From: Clostridiales bacterium
GTDB lineage: Bacteria > Bacillota > Clostridia > Christensenellales > Aristaeellaceae
Length of the DNA stretch: 64,000 bases
Direction of reading: 5' to 3'
NCBI GenBank assembly: GCA_015056145.1
Contig: SVGY01000001.1
Location: 1 to 64,000 of the forward strand
Shown here: piece after piece, positions 34,178-43,642 of the stretch
Layout: each line of letters opens with the position of its first letter
Position numbering within the stretch: the stretch's first letter is position 1
Position numbers and translations under genes: made by a program
The notes under the pieces: model-generated
Seen by the model: only the letters and a program-made list of their open reading frames with translations
What the model was told of the DNA's origin: nothing
Database searches by the model: none

Positions 34178-36775
34178 TTAGAGCCTGCGTGCTTTTTCCC
34201 TCAGACGGAAGAGGATATTCAGCGCATCCATGGGCGTGACGGAAAGCACATCCAGTTCCTTCAATTCCTCAATCAGATCGTCCTGAGGAAGGTGGAACAT
34301 ATCCATCTGACGGTTTTCTTTCTTTTTCTTTTCCAGAATATTCTGAGAAATGGTTTCCTGATTGATATCGCTCACTTCGAGGCGGGCCTGAATCTCGTGG
34401 GCACGGGCCACTACCTGCCTTGGAATGCCTGCCAGCCGTGCCACCTGCACGCCATAGCTCTTGTCTGCGCCGCCGGGGATGATCTTGCGCAGAAAGATCA
34501 CATCCTCGCCGTGCTCCTTCACGGTGATGCAGTAGTTCTTCACGCCGGGAAACAGGCCTTCCAGCTCGCTAAGCTCGTGATAGTGGGTAGCAAAAAGGGT
34601 GCGGGCCCCCACCTTGCTTTTGTCCAGCAGATACTCCACCACTGCCCAGGCAATGGCAAGGCCGTCAAAGGTGCTGGTGCCTCTGCCGATCTCATCCAGC
34701 ACCACAAGGGATTTTGCGGTAGCGCTGCGAAGAATGCCGGCGGTCTCGCTCATTTCCACCATGAAGGTACTCTGACCGGAAGAAAGATCGTCGCTGGCGC
34801 CGATACGGGTAAAGATGCGGTCGCACAGGCTGATATTGGCCGATGCAGCAGGAACAAAGCTGCCGATGTGGGCCATCAGGGTTATGAGGGCCGTCTGGCG
34901 CATATAGGTACTCTTACCGGCCATATTGGGGCCGGTGATGATAAGCATTCGGTTTTCGTCATTATCCAGCACCACGTCGTTGGGCACAAAGGGCGTATCC
35001 GTCATGGAACGCTCCACGATGGGATGCCTGCCCTCGATGATGTGGATTTCTCCGGTTTCGTTCATTTCCGGCTTCACATAGCCGTATTCCCGTGCCACCG
35101 TGGCAAGGGACAAAAGAGCATCGGCGGTTTTCAGGGCAAGGGCGTTCTGCTGGATTGCGCCGATCTCACGGGCAATGCTTTGCCGCAATTCGTGGAACAG
35201 CTCGATTTCCAGCGCCATGCCCAGCTGCTGGGAATTTAGAATCTTTTTTTCAATTTCCTGAAGCTCAGGGGTAATGTAGCGTTCCGCATTGGCAAGGGTC
35301 TGCTTGCGGTGGTAACGCAAAGGTACCAGATCAAGGTAGCTCTTGGTTACTTCGATATAGTATCCAAACACACGGTTATACTGGATTCTCAGATTTTTTA
35401 TGCCGGTCTCCGCCCGTTCGGCGGTTTCCATATCCAGAATCCACTGCTTGCCGTTGGCCGAGGCCTCCCGGTATTCATCCAGCTGGGGGTTGTAACCCGC
35501 ACGGATGAAACCGCCCTCCTGCAGGGTGATGGGCGCATCGGGGTCGATAGCGCTTTCAATAAGCTGACACAGCGCATCCAGCGGCGCCATGGTGTGGCTG
35601 AGCGCCCGCAGCGGCAGCACATCCACCGAGGAAAGCAGCTCCTTCACCGGCTGAACGCTTCTTAATGAACGCAGCAGTGCAAGGCAATCCCGGGGAGCGA
35701 GATTGTTGTAACTGATCTTGCTGACCAGCCGCTCCATATCTGCCACCTTTTCAAGGAGCTCGCCAAGTTCATCCGCCATCATGAAATGATCCTTCAGTGC
35801 CTCCACGGCATCCAGGCGGGAACGGATGCGGGTAAGGCTCACCATGGGGTTTTCCACCCAGTTGCGAAGCAAACGGGCGCCCATAGCGGTGTGGGTCTTG
35901 TCCAGAAGCCAGATCAGCGAGCCTTTACGGTCGCCGGAACGAAGGCTCTGGGTCAGTTCCAGGTTGCGCCGGGTCTGCCGGTCCAGGAACATGGTTTCCT
36001 CGCCCAGATACACTTCCACATGAGTAATGTGCTCCAGGGCATTTTTCTGGGTGTCGTTCAGGTACCGCAGAAGTGCGCCTGCGGCAATGGCACGGCGGTC
36101 TTTTTCCTCCATGCCCAGGGCAGAAAGGTTCATCACCCTGAAATGGTCAAAAAGCTCCGCCTCCGCCCCTTTTTTGGTAAAGGCGGAGTCCGGCAGGGTG
36201 GTGGTGGATACGGCAAAGGGCAGCAGGTTATGGAGCTTTTCCAAATCGTTGGTAACGATTTCCCGAGGCATAATGCGCTGCAGTTCGTCCCGGAGATGAT
36301 GCTCCGCATCTGCCAGCTGATGGGCCACAAACTCGCCGGTGCTGACATCTGCATATGCCAAAGAAGCGCCCTTGCCATGGAATACCACGCAGAGAACGTA
36401 ATTGGCATTTTTCTCGTCCAGCATGGAGGCATCCACCACCGTGCCGGGAGTGATGATGCGGATCACATCCCGCTCCACAAGGCCTTTGCTCTGGGAGGGA
36501 TCCGTCAGCTGCTCGCAGATGGCTACTTTATATCCCTTATCCACAAGGCGGGAAATGTATCCATCGCAGGCATGGTATGGAATACCGCACATGGGCGCAC
36601 GTTCGCTCAGGCCGCAGTCCTTGCCGGTAAGCACCAGCTCCAGCTCTTTGGAGACCAGCTTGGCATCATCAAAGAACATCTCGTAAAAATCACCGAGACG
36701 GAAAAACAGTATGCAGTCCTCGTACTTCTTTTTGATGTCGAGATACTGCTGCATCATGGGGGTAACGCCTGCCAC
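34178..36775 (-). CDS. mutS: DNA mismatch recognition protein MutS
   Basis: An 865-residue MutS. The N-terminal mismatch-binding motif is FYEMF in RLGDFYEMFFDDA (FxE for base-pair probing). The C-terminal ATPase has IITGPNMAGKSTYMRQ, VLDEIGRGTSTFDG and the ATHYHEL motif. The start is GTG at 36775, matching the family start (TPMMQQYLDIKKKYEDCILF), after AAAGGA. Length is standard. It is followed at once by mutL. MutS and MutL together start methyl-independent mismatch repair. Confidence 0.97.
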   Translation of the reverse strand: MAGVTPMMQQYLDIKKKYEDCILFFRLGDFYEMFFDDAKLVSKELELVLTGKDCGLSERAPMCGIPYHACDGYISRLVDKGYKVAICEQLTDPSQSKGLVERDVIRIITPGTVVDASMLDEKNANYVLCVVFHGKGASLAYADVSTGEFVAHQLADAEHHLRDELQRIMPREIVTNDLEKLHNLLPFAVSTTTLPDSAFTKKGAEAELFDHFRVMNLSALGMEEKDRRAIAAGALLRYLNDTQKNALEHITHVEVYLGEETMFLDRQTRRNLELTQSLRSGDRKGSLIWLLDKTHTAMGARLLRNWVENPMVSLTRIRSRLDAVEALKDHFMMADELGELLEKVADMERLVSKISYNNLAPRDCLALLRSLRSVQPVKELLSSVDVLPLRALSHTMAPLDALCQLIESAIDPDAPITLQEGGFIRAGYNPQLDEYREASANGKQWILDMETAERAETGIKNLRIQYNRVFGYYIEVTKSYLDLVPLRYHRKQTLANAERYITPELQEIEKKILNSQQLGMALEIELFHELRQSIAREIGAIQQNALALKTADALLSLATVAREYGYVKPEMNETGEIHIIEGRHPIVERSMTDTPFVPNDVVLDNDENRMLIITGPNMAGKSTYMRQTALITLMAHIGSFVPAASANISLCDRIFTRIGASDDLSSGQSTFMVEMSETAGILRSATAKSLVVLDEIGRGTSTFDGLAIAWAVVEYLLDKSKVGARTLFATHYHELSELEGLFPGVKNYCITVKEHGEDVIFLRKIIPGGADKSYGVQVARLAGIPRQVVARAHEIQARLEVSDINQETISQNILEKKKKENRQMDMFHLPQDDLIEELKELDVLSVTPMDALNILFRLREKARRL

Positions 36776-36819
36776 CCTTTACCATTCCTTTCGTACTGTG
36801 CGTACTTTTGTTTGTGAGA

Positions 36820-37230
36820 TCAGTGATGGTGTCCGCAACCGGCGCAGCTGGAGCAGGAACCGGTGCAACCGGAGGCCTGGGGCTGTTCCTCTTCACCGGT
36901 AACAACCTTCTTGATCAGGGCGTTGACCTTATCCATCATAGCAGCGAAAACTTCGTTGGTTTCACGCATCTTGTTAATCAGCTGGTTTGCATCCAGCATC
37001 TTTTCCACTTCCTGCAGTTCGCCGCCGGCCTTTGCCAGTTCGCCATGATCCATGTTGGGGTTAGCCAGCAGGTTTTCCACCTGGGAACGCTTTTCGCTGT
37101 ATTTGGCGATAAGCAGGGTGGCTTCCTCATCCTTCATAACAGCCTGCTCGGTAAGGCGCATTTCGATGTATTCCTTGCTTTCCAGAATTGCTTCGCCCAG
37201 AAGTTCTGCCTGATTGAGTACCTTTTCCAT
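36820..37230 (-). CDS. YlbF/YmcA-family regulator with cysteine-rich tail
   Basis: A 136-residue helical protein of the YlbF/YmcA group. In Bacillus YlbF, YmcA and YaaT form the Y-complex, which carries [4Fe-4S] clusters, directs RNase Y cleavage of mRNAs and affects competence, biofilm and sporulation. Here the helical core (about 1-110) ends in CTGSCSSCAGCGHHH, which looks like a metal or Fe-S ligand set; Bacillus proteins do not have exactly this tail. It stands between miaB and mutS, as ymcA stands by ymcB (miaB) and mutS in Bacillus, so the orthology is well supported by context. Confidence 0.85.
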   Translation of the reverse strand: MEKVLNQAELLGEAILESKEYIEMRLTEQAVMKDEEATLLIAKYSEKRSQVENLLANPNMDHGELAKAGGELQEVEKMLDANQLINKMRETNEVFAAMMDKVNALIKKVVTGEEEQPQASGCTGSCSSCAGCGHHH

Positions 37231-37236
37231 TATAAA

Positions 37237-38643
37237 TCACCTTTCTATTCTTTCTCCTCTGAGGGTGTTAACCGCTGCAGAGGTAATGGACACAGGAATG
37301 ATTTTGCCGATGTCGGCTTCCGTGCCGCTCAGGGTTACAGTTATGCCACGGGTTCCCTTGCCGGAAACCATGGATCCATCCCGTTTGGAGATTCCTTCCA
37401 CAAGAACCTGCTCCGTTTTGCCCACCATGCTCTCGTGCACCCGTGCTGTGGAGGCCTCTACCTCCTTTATGAGCAGACCGATGCGGCGGGAGCTTTCCTC
37501 CTCGGGAATGCGGCCGGGCATCTGTGCAGCCCGGGTACCTTCTCTGGGGGAGTAGATAAAGGTAAAAGCCGAGTCATAGCCCACTTCCCTGACAAGGGAA
37601 AGGGTATCCTGAAACTGAGCTTCCGTCTCGCCCGGGAAGGACACGATCAGGTCTGTGGTAAGGCCAATGCCAGGCACAGCCTTGCGGAGCTTTTCCACCT
37701 TGCGCAGATAATCCTCCCGGGTGTAGCGGCGATTCATCTGCATAAGGATATCATCGTTGCCGCTCTGGGCGGGCAGATGCAGGTGGTTCATAATATGCTT
37801 CCCGGTCGCCATCACTTCGATAAGCTCATCGCTGAGATCTTTGGGATGGGATGTCATGAAGCGGAGCCGGGGCACATCCAGCCTGTCCAGCTGCCGGAGC
37901 AACTCTGGAAAGGTTTCGCCGTTATCGGATCCGTTGCCGTAGCTGTTCACATTCTGGCCAAGAAGCATGATCTCCTGAACGCCGGCCTGTTTCAGTTCCT
38001 GGGCCTCACGGAGGATATCCGCCATGCGGCGGGAGCGTTCCCGGCCACGCACATAGGGCACAACACAATAGGAGCAGAAATTGTTGCAGCCGTACATGAT
38101 GGTAATGTAGGCGTGCCAGTCATTGAGACGCTTCACGGGCAGATTTTCGCAGATCAGGTTTTCCTGATCGCTTACTTCCACTACCCTGCGTTTTTCCTTT
38201 ACCTGTTTCAGCAGCATCTGGGGCAATTCGTGCAGGTTATGGGTACCGAAGGCCAGATCCACAAATTTGTACTGTTTCAGCATTCGCTGAGCCATCACCG
38301 GCTGTTGAACCATGCAGCCGCATACACCAATGAGCAGCGCCGGGTTATCCTTGCGCAGTTCCTTTAGCCAGTTCACATTGCCAAGGGCACGGCGTTCCGC
38401 ATTGTCACGGACACAGCAGGTGTTAAAAAGCACAAAGTCCGCTTCCCGGCGGTCTGCCGCTTCCTTCATGCCCATCTCCTCCAGAATGCCCGCCATTTTT
38501 TCGCTGTCGTGGGCGTTCATCTGGCAGCCATAGGTCACGATGAAGTAGCTTCTGGGAGCATCCTCAAGGCTTCGGAATTCTTCCACGGCAAGGAGGCGCT
38601 GTTTTTCCTCCTCGGGGGTCACAAATACAGGTTTGTTTTGCAA
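37237..38643 (-). CDS. miaB: tRNA-2-methylthio-N6-dimethylallyladenosine synthase MiaB
   Basis: A 468-residue radical-SAM methylthiotransferase. The N-terminal UPF0004 domain holds the cysteines of the auxiliary cluster (YGCQMNAHDSEK, FNTCCVRDNAE, GVCGCM). The radical-SAM cluster is YGCNNFCSYCVVPYVRG. A C-terminal TRAM domain binds tRNA. It adds a methylthio group to C2 of i6A37 made by MiaA, giving ms2i6A. It lies six bases before ylbF and is the usual length for the family. Confidence 0.97.
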   Translation of the reverse strand: MQNKPVFVTPEEEKQRLLAVEEFRSLEDAPRSYFIVTYGCQMNAHDSEKMAGILEEMGMKEAADRREADFVLFNTCCVRDNAERRALGNVNWLKELRKDNPALLIGVCGCMVQQPVMAQRMLKQYKFVDLAFGTHNLHELPQMLLKQVKEKRRVVEVSDQENLICENLPVKRLNDWHAYITIMYGCNNFCSYCVVPYVRGRERSRRMADILREAQELKQAGVQEIMLLGQNVNSYGNGSDNGETFPELLRQLDRLDVPRLRFMTSHPKDLSDELIEVMATGKHIMNHLHLPAQSGNDDILMQMNRRYTREDYLRKVEKLRKAVPGIGLTTDLIVSFPGETEAQFQDTLSLVREVGYDSAFTFIYSPREGTRAAQMPGRIPEEESSRRIGLLIKEVEASTARVHESMVGKTEQVLVEGISKRDGSMVSGKGTRGITVTLSGTEADIGKIIPVSITSAAVNTLRGERIER

Positions 38644-38659
38644 AGCGATGTTCCTTTCG

Positions 38660-39850
38660 TTAGTCAGGGAGAATATGTCCAGTCTGATTGCAGCGGTTGC
38701 AGGGCGTTGCCAATGCTTCCAGAAGGGTATCGCTGGTGCGCTTGCGGGTCATTTCAAGTATACCCAGTTTGGTAAAGCCGTGAATCACAGTTTTCACTGC
38801 GTCATCACGAACAGCTTCCTCCATGGCGTTGAGTACTTCCTCCCGCTCCGCTTCCGTATCCATGTCGATAAAATCCACCAATACGATGCCGGAAAGGTTC
38901 CTCAGGCGTATCTGACGGGCAATTTCAGGTACCGCCGCAAGGTTCTGGCTGAGGGGAAGCGATTCCCCTGCCTCCACGTTGGATGCGCTGTTCACATCCA
39001 CCGTGTGGAGCGCTTCCCGCTGGTCGATAATCAGATTTCCTCCGCCGGGGAGCTGTACCTTGCGCCTGAGGGCGTCCTTGACCTGCTCGGCAACCCGTGC
39101 CTTGCGCCAGAGAAGATCAAAGGCTTCGGAATCCAGTTTTTGAAAGGAAGCCTTCTCCCCCACGGTTTCGGACAGATCCGCATCTGCAAAAACTGCGAGA
39201 TCATATCTGGCACAGTAATCCTTGCACAGCCTGGAAAGAATGCTTTCGGAGCGTTTCAGAAGCTCTGGAGCTTTGCGGTAGGGAGCGGCGTCCGCCAAAC
39301 TCTTCCATTCTGCGTAGAGCGCCTCTGCCTCCTGCCGCACTTCGCTTTCCGCTGCAAACAAGGCCGCATGCCGGACGATCACGCCAAAGCGGCCTCCAGC
39401 AATTCTGATACCAAGGTTTCTTGCCTGTGTGCGGTCAGATTCGTCCTCGATGCGTTTGCTGATCCCCACATGGCGGTTGTTGGGCATCAGGAGCACATAC
39501 TGCCCCGGCAATGCCACATCCCGGGTAAGAAAAGCGCCCTTGTCGCCCTTTGGATCCTTCTTTACCTGTACCAGCACATCATTGCCGGTAACCAGGGGCG
39601 CATCGCCCATGAGATGATGAAAGCCATCCTGCTCACGGATGGGCAGAAAGCCGTTCTGCCTGAGGCCGAGCTTTACAAATGCAGCCTTCACCGCAGGCAG
39701 CACCCTCTCCACCCTGCCAAGAAACAACGACCCCACAAGGCTTTCCGAGCTTTGTTCCTGCTCGTGATACTCCAGCAGAGTGTTCTCCCGGATCAGGGCG
39801 ATAAGGCTTTTCTCGCCTTCTGCTTTTACCAGAATCTGCACCTCAGGCAT
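38660..39850 (-). CDS. rng: Ribonuclease E/G family endoribonuclease (RNase G-like)
   Basis: A 396-residue RNase E/G homologue, predicted to cut single-stranded RNA in a 5'-end-dependent way. The S1 domain is near the start (VGSLFLGRVERVLPAVKAAFVKLG). The catalytic DNase I-like domain has the metal-binding Asp residues in HTVDVNSAS and GIVLVDFIDMD. The C-terminal zinc-link cysteines appear in TPCNRCNQTGH. It is shorter than E. coli RNase G (about 490). In Clostridia this gene commonly follows the two radical-SAM genes seen here; the usual next gene, rplU, is absent. It overlaps the TIGR03936 gene by eight bases. Confidence 0.93.
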   Translation of the reverse strand: MPEVQILVKAEGEKSLIALIRENTLLEYHEQEQSSESLVGSLFLGRVERVLPAVKAAFVKLGLRQNGFLPIREQDGFHHLMGDAPLVTGNDVLVQVKKDPKGDKGAFLTRDVALPGQYVLLMPNNRHVGISKRIEDESDRTQARNLGIRIAGGRFGVIVRHAALFAAESEVRQEAEALYAEWKSLADAAPYRKAPELLKRSESILSRLCKDYCARYDLAVFADADLSETVGEKASFQKLDSEAFDLLWRKARVAEQVKDALRRKVQLPGGGNLIIDQREALHTVDVNSASNVEAGESLPLSQNLAAVPEIARQIRLRNLSGIVLVDFIDMDTEAEREEVLNAMEEAVRDDAVKTVIHGFTKLGILEMTRKRTSDTLLEALATPCNRCNQTGHILPD

Positions 39851-40532
39851 GCTGGTATTCCTCCATGGGGATCAACTGGCCCTGCTGATTGCGTGCCAGC
39901 ATCCATTCCCGGAAGATAGTGGCCTCCACCGGCTCTGCGCCAGCAAATTCAAACAGGCACTTGAGCCACAGTGTGGGCTTGAGGCCGCCCTCCTTGGGGG
40001 TGGCAACTGTGGTCAGATGGATAACATGTTCCTGATCCGTGGTTTCTGCGCTGCCCTCCACAATGAAAGGACGGATGTCGCAGGGATTTTCCCCGCTCTT
40101 GGTACGGCGTACAGCCACATATTCCTTCAGCGCCATAAAATCTTCAAACCGGGACAGCGCAAGGTCTGTATGCTGGTTCCGGGGCAGATGGATGGAATAG
40201 ACCGACCCGGCCATCAGGCTCATCAAGGTAGGAAAAGCATCGTCGATGGGGCGTGCGGAGACCATTTGCAGGCATTCCGGCAGCACTTCATTGAGGGCCT
40301 TCATGAATTCCTCGGGGGTAGTGCCCTCTTCCACCGGCACTTCCATCATTTCCCGTTTGCCTGCAACGCCCACGCTGAGAGGTGCAGCAAAACTCAGGCG
40401 GATATGTGGGTTAAAACCGTTGGAATACTTGATGGGCAGGTGGCTGCGCCTGAGAGCACGCTGGATGGTGCGCATCAGGTCCAGATGGCCGATAAAACGA
40501 ACTTCCTGGCCTTTGGCAAAAGCAAGCATCAT
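39843..40532 (-). CDS. TIGR03936 / DUF2344 radical-SAM-associated protein
   Basis: A 229-residue protein of the TIGR03936 (DUF2344) family. Typical segments are EVRFIGHLDLMRTIQRALRR, PIKYSNGFNPHIRLSFA and PLSVGVAGKREMMEV. The function is unknown; it is always encoded next to, or fused with, the TIGR03960 radical-SAM protein, so the two probably act together. I choose the ATG at 40532, which overlaps the upstream TGA as ATGA, with AAGGG six bases before. The upstream ATG at 40538 would touch the ribosome binding site. Confidence 0.88.
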   Translation of the reverse strand: MMLAFAKGQEVRFIGHLDLMRTIQRALRRSHLPIKYSNGFNPHIRLSFAAPLSVGVAGKREMMEVPVEEGTTPEEFMKALNEVLPECLQMVSARPIDDAFPTLMSLMAGSVYSIHLPRNQHTDLALSRFEDFMALKEYVAVRRTKSGENPCDIRPFIVEGSAETTDQEHVIHLTTVATPKEGGLKPTLWLKCLFEFAGAEPVEATIFREWMLARNQQGQLIPMEEYQHA

Positions 40533-42373
40533 TCGCATCCCTTGCACACCCCTTTCAGCACCTGCAGACCGCAGCCATTGCAGCCCTCCCGGCAATCCCG
40601 GGTGGTCTCCGCCCGCAGGGATTTTTCGTATTCCCGTTTGAGGAAAGCCTTGGAAATATAGGCATCGATATGATCCCAGGGCAGTACTTCGTCAAGACTG
40701 CGTTCCCGGTGGGCGTAGAAATCCACATCCAGACCGCAATCCTCAAAAGCCTGGAGCCACAGGTCATAACGGAAGTACTCCGTCCAGCCATCCAGAATAC
40801 AACCCAGCTCCCAGGCCCGGTACAGCACATCGGAAAGACGGCGGTCGCCCACAGCAAAGCAGGCTTCCATGCGGCTGACCGCAGAGTCATGGTAGATGAA
40901 ATGGGCAGACTTCAGGGGGGCAAAGGCATCCTTCACCATATGCTGCTTGCGCTTTACCTCCTCAGGCCGATCCTGTGCACACCACTGGAAGGGCGTGAAG
41001 GGCTTGGGGATGAACACGCTGGCGCTGCAGGTAATGCGCAGCCCCTTGACACGCTGGCCCTTGGGTACGGAGTAGTAGGCACCGGCGGCAGACTTTGCCA
41101 GCTCAGCGATGCCCAGAAGGTCTTCGTCGGTTTCGGTGGGAAGGCCGGTCATGAAGTAGAGCTTCACGCCGCTCCAGCCGTTGGAGAAGGCGTGATGGAG
41201 GGTATTGACCAGATTCTCCTCGGTAACGCCCTTGTTGATAACGTCACGAAGCCGCTGGGTACCGGCCTCGGGGGCAAAAGTGAGGCTGCTTTTTTTGACC
41301 CGCTGAGTCTGGCTCAGGGTATCCTGTACGAATTTATCCACACGCAGGCTGGGCAAAGACAGCGATACCCGCTTGTCCCCCAGCTCGTCGGTAAGCTTCT
41401 CGGCCAATTCCGCAATGCGGGAATAGTCGCTGGAGGAAAGAGAACTGAGGGAAATCTCCTCGTAGCCGGTGTTTTCCACGCTTTCCTTGGCGAGTTCCAC
41501 CAGCTTGTCCACGCTGCGTTCCCGCACAGGGCGATACAGCATGCCCGCCTGGCAGAAACGGCAGCCACGGGTACAGCCTCGCATGATCTCCAGCATGATA
41601 CGGTCGAAGATCACCTGCATATAGGGAACCGGCGGTTTGGTGGGACAGTAGGCATCGTCCATATTGGTAAAAATGCGCTTGCGAACCACTGCAGGGGCAG
41701 CCTCATCGGCAGGCACAAGGGCTTTCAGGGTGCCGTCCTCGTTGTAGCTGTCCTGATAGAGGCAGGGCACATAGACGCCTTCCAGCTTGGCGAGCCGGCG
41801 CATGATCTCCCTGCGGGAAACGCCTTCTTTGCGTGCATTGCGGATGACATCCGTAAGCTCGATAATCACTTCCTCGCCGTCACCGATCATAAATGCGTCG
41901 ATAAACTGATGAAGGGGCTCCGGGTTAAAAGCACAGGGGCCGCCGGCAACAACGATGGGGTCATTTTCGGCACGGTCGGCATTTTTTACCTTTACGCCGC
42001 CAAGATGAAGCATGTCCAGAATGTTGGTATAGCTCATCTCATACTGCAGGGTAAAGCCGATGATATCAAACTCGCTGAGGGCGTGATGGCTTTCCAGAGA
42101 GAAAAGCGGCGTGCCGGTTTTGATCATCTCGGTGCGCATATCCACCCAGGGCATGCAGACCCGCTCGCACTTGGCATAGGGCAGGTCATTGAGGATTCCG
42201 TAAAGAATCTTCATTCCAAGGTGGCTCATGGCTACCTCGTAGGTATCCGGAAAGCAGAAAGCAAACGTGACCTCTGCTTCGTCAAAGGATTTGGTGGTGG
42301 AGTTCATCTCGTTTCCCGTATAGCGGGCGGGCTTTTCCACCTTGCTGAGCAAATGGTCGATTACAACGGGCAT
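40529..42373 (-). CDS. TIGR03960 B12-binding-like radical SAM protein
   Basis: A 614-residue radical-SAM enzyme with an N-terminal cobalamin-binding-like fold (about 20-190) and the radical-SAM core beginning at MRGCTRGCRFCQAGMLYRP (CxxxCxxC). Further core motifs are LSLPSLRVDKF and TFAPEAGTQRLRD. The C-terminus has two Cys motifs (CREGCNGCG and CKGCE). The substrate is unknown, though its fixed link to RNase G and ribosomal genes in Clostridia suggests an RNA or ribosome target. It is the first gene of the long leftward array and has GGAGG before its ATG. Confidence 0.9.
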   Translation of the reverse strand: MPVVIDHLLSKVEKPARYTGNEMNSTTKSFDEAEVTFAFCFPDTYEVAMSHLGMKILYGILNDLPYAKCERVCMPWVDMRTEMIKTGTPLFSLESHHALSEFDIIGFTLQYEMSYTNILDMLHLGGVKVKNADRAENDPIVVAGGPCAFNPEPLHQFIDAFMIGDGEEVIIELTDVIRNARKEGVSRREIMRRLAKLEGVYVPCLYQDSYNEDGTLKALVPADEAAPAVVRKRIFTNMDDAYCPTKPPVPYMQVIFDRIMLEIMRGCTRGCRFCQAGMLYRPVRERSVDKLVELAKESVENTGYEEISLSSLSSSDYSRIAELAEKLTDELGDKRVSLSLPSLRVDKFVQDTLSQTQRVKKSSLTFAPEAGTQRLRDVINKGVTEENLVNTLHHAFSNGWSGVKLYFMTGLPTETDEDLLGIAELAKSAAGAYYSVPKGQRVKGLRITCSASVFIPKPFTPFQWCAQDRPEEVKRKQHMVKDAFAPLKSAHFIYHDSAVSRMEACFAVGDRRLSDVLYRAWELGCILDGWTEYFRYDLWLQAFEDCGLDVDFYAHRERSLDEVLPWDHIDAYISKAFLKREYEKSLRAETTRDCREGCNGCGLQVLKGVCKGCE

Positions 42374-42404
42374 ATTCCCATCCTCCTATAATGCATACAG
42401 AGTT

Positions 42405-42433
42405 ATGATATCACGGAGGGCGGCCCGATGCAA
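42405..42433 (-). promoter_or_regulatory. Promoter for the leftward radical-SAM to spoIVFB array
   Basis: Minus strand TTGCAT (42428-42433), 17 bases, TATCAT (42405-42410), about 32 bases before the ATG at 42373. Confidence 0.6.
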
Positions 42434-42498
42434 GTTTTCACTCAGAAAAACCGACGGTTTGAACCATTTTTTTCACATTGGTTTTTTCAGCTTTCTGT

Positions 42499-42527
42499 TT
42501 GCTTTTTGTTAGGAGGCGTGCTATAAT
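42499..42527 (+). promoter_or_regulatory. Promoter of the ctsR operon
   Basis: TTGCTT (42499-42504), 17 bases, TATAAT (42522-42527), with the CtsR box directly downstream. Confidence 0.72.
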
Positions 42528-42533
42528 TTTATT

Positions 42534-42550
42534 GGTCAAAGATGGTCAAT
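42534..42550 (+). promoter_or_regulatory. CtsR operator
   Basis: GGTCAAAGATGGTCAAT is a tandem heptad matching the known CtsR box (A/GGTCAAA, 3-base spacer, repeat). It covers the predicted start of transcription, so CtsR bound here would block its own operon. Confidence 0.88.
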
Positions 42551-42592
42551 TTGTCTTCGATCTTTTTCCTGTTCAGAAAGGAGGCTTTTTCC

Positions 42593-43066
42593 TTGCGATT
42601 AAGCGATACCATAGAACGGTTCATCAAAGCCATGCTGGAAGAGGACGCTCAGGAGATCGAGCTCAAGCGCAATGAGCTTGCGGAATACTTCGGCTGTGCT
42701 CCCAGCCAGATCAACTACGTTCTGTCCACCCGTTTCACCCCGGAGCACGGGTATATTATCGAAAGCCGCAGAGGCGGCGGCGGATGCATCCGCATCTTCC
42801 GCATGCAGCAAAGCACCGCAGATCAGCTTCTATATATGATGAATGAGCGGATAGGCGATGCCATCGACCAGCTTTCGGCCAACCACCTGATCCAGCAGCT
42901 GCTGGAACGTGGCCTTGTGAACCGCAGTGAAGCTGCGCTGATGCTGTCAGCCATATCACCCCAGGCGCTGAGCCTGCCTGTAACATCCAATATGAAAGAC
43001 GCTTTCCGGGCCAAAATACTCAAGAGCATGCTGCTTGAAGTGGCCCGGAAAAGCCGCAACGGTTAA
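42593..43066 (+). CDS. ctsR: Transcriptional repressor CtsR
   Basis: A 157-residue repressor of class III heat-shock genes. The winged helix-turn-helix includes AEYFGCAPSQINYVLSTRF, with the operator-contacting wing RRGGGGCIRI; the C-terminal domain forms the dimer. It starts with TTG at 42593 after GAAAGGAGG, giving the usual family length; the longer frame would include the promoter and operator. It is first in ctsR-mcsA-mcsB-clpC and is released from DNA on heat stress, after which it is degraded by ClpC. Confidence 0.96.
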   Translation: MRLSDTIERFIKAMLEEDAQEIELKRNELAEYFGCAPSQINYVLSTRFTPEHGYIIESRRGGGGCIRIFRMQQSTADQLLYMMNERIGDAIDQLSANHLIQQLLERGLVNRSEAALMLSAISPQALSLPVTSNMKDAFRAKILKSMLLEVARKSRNG

Positions 43067-43081
43067 GGGAGGGATCCACCT

Positions 43082-43642
43082 ATGATGTGCGAAGAATGCC
43101 ACAACCATGAAGCCGTTTTTACCGTGACCCTCACCAGTGGCGAGGGCGTTAACCGCAAGCACCTTTGCGGCGAATGCATGAAAAAAATGGAGCTTAACCT
43201 GGGCGACGGCGATATTCACAGTTTTCTCAGTTCCATTTTGTCCATTTTCAGCTCTGCCCAAAGTGACGATAGCCCTGTATGCAGCGGCTGCGGGCTGAGA
43301 TACTCCACCTTTGAAAAAACCGGCAAGCTTGGCTGCGCACAGTGTTATCACGACTTTGCAGGAAAGCTGACCCCCATGCTGAAACGCATCCATGGCAATA
43401 CACAGCACAATGGACGTACACCCCGTGCCATGGAAGGCGAAGCTTCCGCTGCAACCGCAACGCAGGCTGTGGCACCGGAAGAAAAAGCTATGCCCAAGGA
43501 GGCGCCTTCCACAGAAAGCCTCCGGGAAGAACTGCGCCGGAAGATGGATGAGGCTGTTAACGAAGAAAACTTTGAAGCCGCCGCCATGTACCGGGATCAG
43601 CTCAAAGCTCTTGCCCAGGCCGGGGAGGTGCAGGGTTCATGA
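43082..43642 (+). CDS. mcsA: McsA, activator of the McsB arginine kinase
   Basis: A 186-residue protein with two zinc-binding cysteine pairs (CEEC with CGEC; CSGC with CAQC) and a C-terminal UVR coiled-coil (LREELRRKMDEAVNEENFEA). McsA activates McsB kinase and helps couple it to CtsR and ClpC. A low-complexity Ala/Glu segment lies between the zinc region and the UVR motif. GGGAGGG lies upstream. The stop overlaps mcsB by four bases (ATGA). Confidence 0.94.
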   Translation: MMCEECHNHEAVFTVTLTSGEGVNRKHLCGECMKKMELNLGDGDIHSFLSSILSIFSSAQSDDSPVCSGCGLRYSTFEKTGKLGCAQCYHDFAGKLTPMLKRIHGNTQHNGRTPRAMEGEASAATATQAVAPEEKAMPKEAPSTESLREELRRKMDEAVNEENFEAAAMYRDQLKALAQAGEVQGS

